A program made the position numbers and the translations under genes. From the NCBI GenBank assembly GCA_947646655.1, contig CANSHI010000007.1, positions 1-64,000 of the forward strand: a stretch of DNA of 64,000 bases, written 5' to 3'. Positions 59,187 through 64,000 of the stretch are shown here, piece by piece. Each line of letters starts with the position of its first letter. Position 1 is the stretch's first letter. The DNA comes from an uncultured bacterium. Lineage in GTDB: Bacteria; Bacillota_I; Bacilli_A; RF39; UBA660. The notes under the pieces were generated by a model. It searched no databases. It was not told the origin of the DNA and saw only the letters and a program-made list of their open reading frames with translations.

Positions 59187-59415
59187 AAAAATTTATTAAT
59201 CCGAGACGTACCAGTTCTATGACAGCTTGAGTTCTACCTTTAACTCCTAATTTTTGAATAGTATTTGATATATGGTTGCGGACAGTTTTCTCGCTTATTC
59301 CTAAGAATGTGGCAATCTCACTCGTGGATTTGTTTAGGACAAGTAAATCGAAGACTTCTTGTTCTCTATTAGTTAGTATATTTTTCTCCATAAACGCATC
59401 AACTTGATCCTCCAA
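59185..59415 (-). CDS. gerE: GerE, LuxR-type sporulation regulator
   Basis: A protein of 68-76 residues that is all helix-turn-helix. LTNREQEVFDLLVLNKSTSEIA is followed by FLGISEKTVRNHISNTIQKLGVKGRTQAVIELVRLG, closely matching Bacillus GerE (TKREREVF, ISEKTVRNHISN, QKLGVKGR). GerE is the last mother-cell regulator of spore-coat genes. The start is uncertain. A TTG at 59415 overlaps the GGAGG; the in-frame ATG at 59391 is 17 nt downstream of it. The best-spaced ATG belongs to an eight-codon out-of-frame ORF. The preceding stop is that of spoIIIAH, in the same frame. Confidence 0.9.
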   Translation of the reverse strand: MEDQVDAFMEKNILTNREQEVFDLLVLNKSTSEIATFLGISEKTVRNHISNTIQKLGVKGRTQAVIELVRLGLINF

Positions 59416-59444
59416 TAATAGTTTATGAAAAGGATAAATTTTTG

Positions 59445-59939
59445 CTACACTTCGCCAAAACTTACAGTGACATAAACTTTAGAGTCAAATGATTCTTGTA
59501 CAGTTTTCATAATCTTATTGGCGAGTTCAAAAGAATGACTGTCTGTATCGATAACTACTTTGACATTGGAATTGTCGATTTGTACAAAGTTTTCGTAGTT
59601 GTAATTTTCTTTGATAGTTTTTTCTAATGTCTCTTCTTTTCCTTTATTGAGATTTAAATCTTTTAGTGCTTCATAAGCATCTGATTTTTCTTCTGTAGTC
59701 TTTGTCTCATCGGTAAGAATTGCTTTAATACCCGATATTTCTTGTTCTAGAGACTCATCACGGCTGACTCTAAGAGCACTTATTGCACTGGTCTCGTTTA
59801 TTTCGACACTGTTTCCCTCTTGTTTAAGCTCCTTATTTACTAAACCAGCATTATCAGTGGGAACTGATACATAATATACTGCCATTACTAAAATGATGCT
59901 AAAAAGTGTTAAAAACCATAAATTTTTCTTTGTAAGCAT
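59445..59939 (-). CDS. spoIIIAH: Stage III sporulation protein AH
   Basis: A 164-residue protein with an N-terminal span (LWFLTLFSIILVMAVYYV), a linker and helix (SRDESLEQEISGIKAILTDETKTTEEKSDAYEAL, in part), and a C-terminal ring-building domain (NVKVVIDTDSHSFELANKIMKTV). This is the layout of SpoIIIAH, which meets SpoIIQ across the intermembrane space of the forespore. The rest of the spoIIIA operon is not adjacent. GGAGG RBS, whose first two G lie in the 3' arm of a CCAATCTAT/ATAGATTGG hairpin (59950-59973). Confidence 0.88.
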   Translation of the reverse strand: MLTKKNLWFLTLFSIILVMAVYYVSVPTDNAGLVNKELKQEGNSVEINETSAISALRVSRDESLEQEISGIKAILTDETKTTEEKSDAYEALKDLNLNKGKEETLEKTIKENYNYENFVQIDNSNVKVVIDTDSHSFELANKIMKTVQESFDSKVYVTVSFGEV

Positions 59940-59990
59940 TCCTAGTCCTCCAATCTATTATATTATAGATTGGATAGTAGAAAAATATTC

Positions 59991-60392
59991 CTAGAGTTTA
60001 TCTATTGCCTTTAAAAAAGCTTTTTTTTCGATAATAAATTTGCTGACATTTACTTCATTAGGTATTTCCCCGATATCATGTATATACTCGTCGATAAGTG
60101 ATACCATGTAGTCTTCGTCGATCGTTGTTCCTTCTAAATATAAAACGGCATATTCAAAAAGGCCAGTTCTTACTATGAGACCACAGTAGAGAGAAGTTTG
60201 TTCTTTTGAAAAGTCTACGTAATTATTGACAATATCAAATAGACTATCTGTTATATTATATAAAGGATGAATCGTCTTTATAAACTTTTTGATCAGTTCA
60301 GGATTTTTGTTGATTATCGCATTAAATAAAACTTCATCTTTAAGATACCATTTTCCTGGTTTATCTTTAATATTTAAATCAATTGTTATCAT
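59991..60392 (-). CDS. Small cytoplasmic protein of unknown function
   Basis: A 133-residue protein starting MITIDLNIKDKPGKWYLKDEVLFNAI, mostly helical and acidic, without signal or membrane segment. GGAGGGA lies about 7 nt upstream. It is the first gene of the leftward group containing spoIIIAH, gerE and gerM, so a link with sporulation is possible but is inferred only from position. I do not recognise the family. Confidence 0.5.
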   Translation of the reverse strand: MITIDLNIKDKPGKWYLKDEVLFNAIINKNPELIKKFIKTIHPLYNITDSLFDIVNNYVDFSKEQTSLYCGLIVRTGLFEYAVLYLEGTTIDEDYMVSLIDEYIHDIGEIPNEVNVSKFIIEKKAFLKAIDKL

Positions 60393-60515
60393 TTTTTATC
60401 CCTCCGTAGGTTAATATTATCACATTTTTTTTGGGTTGTCTTCCGTTTTATTCTAATTACTAACCTTTTAGTAATTTTTGACTATGATTAAACATATAAT
60501 TGGTGAGGAGACATT

Positions 60516-60932
60516 ATGGATGCAATATTATTTCTAACTAAATTTTTAATATTTAATTTAATAGGTTATTACATATTAAACATCATTTTTAAAGAAAAAA
60601 GTGTGTTTCAGGGGATGATCAGTCCTTCTTATGGGGTTTTTGGTATATTAATGGTGTATTTTCAAAGTTTTAGATTGCCAATAATCTTTTTGGCAGGGGT
60701 TTTAGTTATTTTTATGTTAAATCAAGTGGGTGGTTTATTTGATAAAAAACTTATGACACGAGTAAATTATAAGATTTTTGGTGTTTTGGCGATTATGCAA
60801 GTTTTAATAATAAACCCAATTTTAGACGTCGTACTGAGTTCGTCGAGTGCGGGTTCGATTTCGTTTTTATGCGTTGTTTTAGGGACTTTTTTTGTATTAG
60901 ATGTAACTTATACTTTGAGAAAACTTATGTAA
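60516..60932 (+). CDS. Integral membrane protein of unknown function
   Basis: A 138-residue protein with four predicted spans (about 4-24, 38-55, 56-72 and 85-128) and little soluble sequence. SVFQGMISPSYGVFGILMVYF and SSSSAGSISFLCVVLG are its most distinctive parts. GGTGAGGAG is a good RBS, and a TATAAT at 60495-60500 lies just upstream. It diverges from the 59991 gene and precedes lon. No family recognised. Confidence 0.5.
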   Translation: MDAILFLTKFLIFNLIGYYILNIIFKEKSVFQGMISPSYGVFGILMVYFQSFRLPIIFLAGVLVIFMLNQVGGLFDKKLMTRVNYKIFGVLAIMQVLIINPILDVVLSSSSAGSISFLCVVLGTFFVLDVTYTLRKLM

Positions 60933-60942
60933 TATTATAAAT

Positions 60943-60959
60943 GGTAAAAAATGGTAAAT
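60943..60959 (+). promoter_or_regulatory. CtsR-like tandem heptad upstream of lon
   Basis: GGTAAAA and GGTAAAT are direct heptads separated by 3 nt, the spacing of CtsR operators (consensus heptad GGTCAAA). Both lack the C of the consensus. It lies directly behind a possible -10 (TATAAA, 60936-60941) and 30 bp before the better promoter. Confidence 0.35.
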
Positions 60960-60988
60960 CGGTTTTTTGGAATTTGGCAAAATTATGG

Positions 60989-61017
60989 TTTACTTTTTTA
61001 GTTCTTTTAATTATAAT
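60989..61017 (+). promoter_or_regulatory. Sigma-A promoter of lon
   Basis: TTTACT and TATAAT are separated by 17 bp, 40 bp upstream of the lon start codon. Confidence 0.75.
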
Positions 61018-61056
61018 AAAAACCATTCTGATTGCAAGTCGAGGTGAAGGAACTAA

Positions 61057-63348
61057 ATGAAAAATAGTCTGCTGATATTGATACTTCAAAATTTAGTGCT
61101 TTTCCCTAATCAAGAAATCAAGTTGGAATTGAATAACGAATTATCTAAACAAATAATATTTAATGCTCTTAAGCTTTATAATGGCGAACTAGTAGTAGTT
61201 TCTGCTCAGGAAGAGTTAAAGAGTGTAACAAAAATAAAAGACATCGAGAAAATCGCGTCTTTTTGTAAGGTCAAAAATGCTATTTCTTTGCCAAATGGCA
61301 ATGCTAGAGTCATTTTAAGAGGTGTTAAGAGGGTCAAAATAACTAGTCTGAAGCTACTCGATGGTGACATGATCGAAGTCGAGAGTGAAAGTATCAGTTC
61401 ACCTAAATACAACTTGGATGAAGAAATGGCTTATGCTAGGAAGATAAAATCTTTAGTCGATAAATATGTCGAAGTGGATAGTAAAGTTTCAAATGCAATA
61501 TTAGGAGTTCTTAAAAATGTAACTAATTTAAGTAAGATTACTGATATGGTGGGTGCCACTTTAGAGTTGAATTTTAAGCAGAAAAGTAAGCTATTTAAAG
61601 AAGCAGATTATTATAAAAGAGCTCGCATTTTAATAACTATTTTGAATAATGAGATCATGTCTTGTGAATTAGAAAATAAGATCGAAGAAGAAGTAAGAAA
61701 TAATTTTGAGAAAAACGAAAAAGAGATCATTATAAGAGAGAAAATAAAAACACTTTCTAAAGAAATTGGGTTAACTAATGAGAGATTAGCAGAATGTGAG
61801 CACTTTTATGAAGTAGTAGAAAATTTAAATGTCAGTTCTAGAACGAGAGAGGCTTTGAAAAGAGAGGTCAAACGCCTAGAGATGACTACTGATGCTTCTC
61901 CTGAATATGGCAGTATTAGATCATATTTAGAATTTGTTACTAGTTTGCCATGGAATAAAAGTTCTAAAGAAGAAAGCGATATTAAAAAGATCGATGACCA
62001 TTTAAATGAACTTCATTATGGGCTATCTTCATCTAAAGCTCGCATAGAAGAATACTTAACACTTAGGAAAAAGAACAAAAAGGTACATAGTCCTGTTTTA
62101 TGTTTAATAGGTCCACCTGGAGTCGGGAAGACGACGTTTGCCAGGGAGTTAGCGAGCTCAATTAGGCGAGAGTTTGTGAAGGTAAGTGTTGGAGGTTTAA
62201 ACGATTCTTCCGAGCTAATAGGACATAGAAAGACATATATCGGTGCTGGTCCTGGTAAAATAATGGAAGGTATACGGAAATGTGGTGTCAATAATCCCGT
62301 TGTTTTAATAGATGAAGTAGATAAAATGATGAGAGATTATAAAAGTGATCCTTCTAGCATTTTGTTAGAAATATTGGATCAAAATCAAAATAAAGAGTTT
62401 GTAGATAACTATGTACAAGAACCGTTTGATCTCAGTAATGTAATATTTATTTTGACTGCGAATGATGAATCTAAAATTCCAAAGGCACTCTCAGATAGGT
62501 TAGATATAATCGAAATTGACAGTTATACTATTTATGATAAAATCGAAATAGCTAAAAATTATACTTTGCCGAGATTAGGTAAAGAATACGGATTCGATCA
62601 TAAGCTTATTAAGATTAGTGATGAAGTAATTAAAAAAATTGTACTAGAATATACGCATGAAGCGGGAGTTCGTGACTTAGAAAGAAAGATCTCTTCGATC
62701 ATTCGAAAAATTTTGATTAAGGGGATTGTGAAGACTGTAACAGTAAAGGCCAGTGAACTTGAGACATATTTGGGTAGAGTAAAACAAGAAATTGGTCTCA
62801 ATTTGTATGATACTTCGGGGGTCGTTAATGTGCCAGCTTGTACGACAGCTGGAGGGTGCATTTTAAACGTAGAAGTTACAGTTTATGATGAAGTTTTTAA
62901 AGTTATAACGACGGGGTCACTTGGCAAAGTGATGCAGGAAAGTGCAATTGTGGCTCTTTCGTTTTTAAAGGCTAATGCTCGCAGTTTTAAACTAGATAAT
63001 AAAAGTTTTAATAAAACTTTTCACATACATGCTCTCGATGGGGCAACTCCGAAAGATGGACCTAGTGCGGGTTTAGGAATGAGTGTCGCTATATTAAGTG
63101 AAATACTTAATGTTAAAATTCCTAATAGTACGGCTTTTACAGGAGAGATTTCTCTAAAGGGTAGAATAATGCGGGTAGGTGGCATTAAAGAGAAAGTTAT
63201 ATGTGCAAGTAACTCTAAGATAGAGAGATTATTTATTCCAAAAGATAATATGGCTGATATCGAAAAGATACCTAGTAAGATTTTAAAAAATATTGAAATA
63301 ATCGGAGTAAGTGAGTTTACAGAAGTTTACAACTATATTTTTAAATAG
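61057..63348 (+). CDS. lon: ATP-dependent Lon protease
   Basis: A 763-residue LonA-type protease. An N-terminal substrate-binding domain (about 1-200) and coiled-coil linker are followed by the AAA+ module (Walker A GPPGVGKTT at 352-360; VVLIDEVDKM as Walker B; sensor ILTANDESKIPKALSDRLD). The C-terminal protease domain has catalytic Ser670 in DGPSAG and Lys713 in GGIKEK, the usual 43 residues apart. It degrades misfolded and regulatory proteins in the cytoplasm. AGGTGAAGGA RBS. The length is normal for the family. A CtsR-like repeat upstream would fit heat-shock control. Confidence 0.97.
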   Translation: MKNSLLILILQNLVLFPNQEIKLELNNELSKQIIFNALKLYNGELVVVSAQEELKSVTKIKDIEKIASFCKVKNAISLPNGNARVILRGVKRVKITSLKLLDGDMIEVESESISSPKYNLDEEMAYARKIKSLVDKYVEVDSKVSNAILGVLKNVTNLSKITDMVGATLELNFKQKSKLFKEADYYKRARILITILNNEIMSCELENKIEEEVRNNFEKNEKEIIIREKIKTLSKEIGLTNERLAECEHFYEVVENLNVSSRTREALKREVKRLEMTTDASPEYGSIRSYLEFVTSLPWNKSSKEESDIKKIDDHLNELHYGLSSSKARIEEYLTLRKKNKKVHSPVLCLIGPPGVGKTTFARELASSIRREFVKVSVGGLNDSSELIGHRKTYIGAGPGKIMEGIRKCGVNNPVVLIDEVDKMMRDYKSDPSSILLEILDQNQNKEFVDNYVQEPFDLSNVIFILTANDESKIPKALSDRLDIIEIDSYTIYDKIEIAKNYTLPRLGKEYGFDHKLIKISDEVIKKIVLEYTHEAGVRDLERKISSIIRKILIKGIVKTVTVKASELETYLGRVKQEIGLNLYDTSGVVNVPACTTAGGCILNVEVTVYDEVFKVITTGSLGKVMQESAIVALSFLKANARSFKLDNKSFNKTFHIHALDGATPKDGPSAGLGMSVAILSEILNVKIPNSTAFTGEISLKGRIMRVGGIKEKVICASNSKIERLFIPKDNMADIEKIPSKILKNIEIIGVSEFTEVYNYIFK

Positions 63349-63350
63349 AA

Positions 63351-63380
63351 TTTACAAATTCCACTTTTAAAGCATATAAT
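63351..63380 (+). promoter_or_regulatory. Promoter of the LCP-family gene
   Basis: TTTACA and TATAAT are separated by 18 bp, 22 bp upstream of the start at 63402. Confidence 0.65.
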
Positions 63381-63401
63381 TAGAGAAGGTGGAGTTTTTA
63401 T

Positions 63402-64000
63402 ATGGAAAAAACAAAGAATGTAGTTAAACAGTCAGTTAGTAATAATGGTAAGGTGCCAAGTAATAATCGAAAAGTTATTAAAAAACGCAAACCTATGAAA
63501 TATAGGAAATTATTCGTTGGAACTAGTGTTTTAATGGTATTACTTACTTTGATACTTTTATTTATGGTAATAAGACTTAATGTGTTAGGATTCAAAATTT
63601 TAATTGTTTTACTTTTAGCATTTGTCTTAGTAGAAGGTATGATACTGTGTGTATTAAATAAAAGATTTAAAGTAGGCTTTAAAATTCCATTTTTCATAAT
63701 GGCTATTTTGATATCGGGGATAGCTGTGTTTGGTATATATAATGTGAATTTATTTTCTAGCTTCGTCTCTAAAGTAGTAAGTTCTGCTGTAGAAAAGGAA
63801 GAGGAATATCATCTATATGCTTTAAGTTCAAGCGATTATACTTCGATTGCAGATATAAATAAAACAGTTTTAGGTATTTTTGATAATAAAAGTGATACTT
63901 TGGAAGAGGCAAAGAAAGAACTCGATAAAAGGGCAACTTTTAAGGATCAAAAAACTTATGACGAGATCGAGACAATGCTTAAAGATGGTATCGATAAAAA
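63402..64000 (+). CDS. N-terminal part of an LCP (LytR-CpsA-Psr) family protein
   Basis: The frame is open from the ATG at 63402 (GGTGGAG RBS) to the end of the window, so about 199 residues are visible. A basic N-terminus (RKVIKKRKPMKYRK) is followed by three spans (about 40-58, 63-83 and 91-112). An extracellular part follows, with YHLYALSSSDYTSIADINKTVLGIF and EIETMLKDGIDK. This solute-binding-like insert ahead of the LCP catalytic domain occurs in some Firmicutes LCP proteins, which attach wall polymers to peptidoglycan. The catalytic domain itself lies beyond the window, so the call is by N-terminal architecture. Confidence 0.6.
   Translation, partial: MEKTKNVVKQSVSNNGKVPSNNRKVIKKRKPMKYRKLFVGTSVLMVLLTLILLFMVIRLNVLGFKILIVLLLAFVLVEGMILCVLNKRFKVGFKIPFFIMAILISGIAVFGIYNVNLFSSFVSKVVSSAVEKEEEYHLYALSSSDYTSIADINKTVLGIFDNKSDTLEEAKKELDKRATFKDQKTYDEIETMLKDGIDK

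Overview
The window is AT-rich and carries Gram-positive signatures throughout: a PolC-type replicative polymerase, YqeG/YqeH, ribosomal protein S21, a SEDS protein, an LCP-family protein, strong AGGAGG-type ribosome binding sites and the sporulation proteins SpoIIIAH, GerE and GerM. I infer a low-GC member of the Bacilli, probably a gut lineage near the Erysipelotrichia/RF39 groups and descended from a spore former. TAA, TAG and TGA all end intact genes, so the standard code applies.

Positions 1-7349 (+) hold a partial Rpn-type protein, then yqeG-yqeH-mutL and three tandem M16-peptidase-like genes in an almost gapless operon. Convergent to it is a lone PilB/GspE-type ATPase (7346-8857, -). 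Next come a frameshifted partial duplicate and its 712-residue parent (8991-11534), both of unknown function. A leftward block holds yolD, rhuM and a Y-family DNA polymerase gene broken by one in-frame TAA (11535-14388).

Positions 14496-16781 form an inducible-looking resistance-type operon. A consensus promoter precedes a seven-codon leader peptide and four alternating complementary RNA segments that can hide or expose the RBS of an ABC-F ATPase gene. A pentapeptide-repeat (Qnr-like) protein is translationally coupled downstream. Two surface proteins, an unknown cysteine-containing protein, a kinase-like protein, a 45-residue membrane peptide, polC with a duplicated OB domain, a small membrane protein and rpsU fill 16938-28084.

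Positions 28085-40399 are a surface-appendage or matrix locus. Two SipW-type signal peptidases with histone-H1-like cytoplasmic tails sit among several proteins with TasA-like N-termini, a Cys-rich Pro/Thr-linked protein and a 1523-residue protein with cadherin-like repeats. The locus opens with two near-identical promoters 122 bp apart and a C8 tract, and its first TasA-like gene is flanked by RNA hairpins.

Positions 40404-43738 hold a SEDS gene and a leftward group (CPBP protease, metallophosphoesterase, small Pro/Tyr-rich protein). Positions 43924-56273 are a divergent Tad/Flp-type pilus locus: two anchored exported proteins, a 1412-residue exported protein, CpaB-, TadA-, TadB-, TadC- and TadZ/CpaE-like proteins and four pilin-like proteins. 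The major pilin candidate has its own consensus promoter, and a 19-bp RNA hairpin lies between two minor pilin genes.

The end of the window has a broken AAA/PD-(D/E)XK gene, tRNA-Arg(TCT), a leftward spoIIIAH-gerE-gerM cluster, lon, and the start of an LCP-family gene cut by the window edge. The most distinctive signals are the ABC-F attenuator, the SipW/TasA-like surface locus and the divergent Tad locus.
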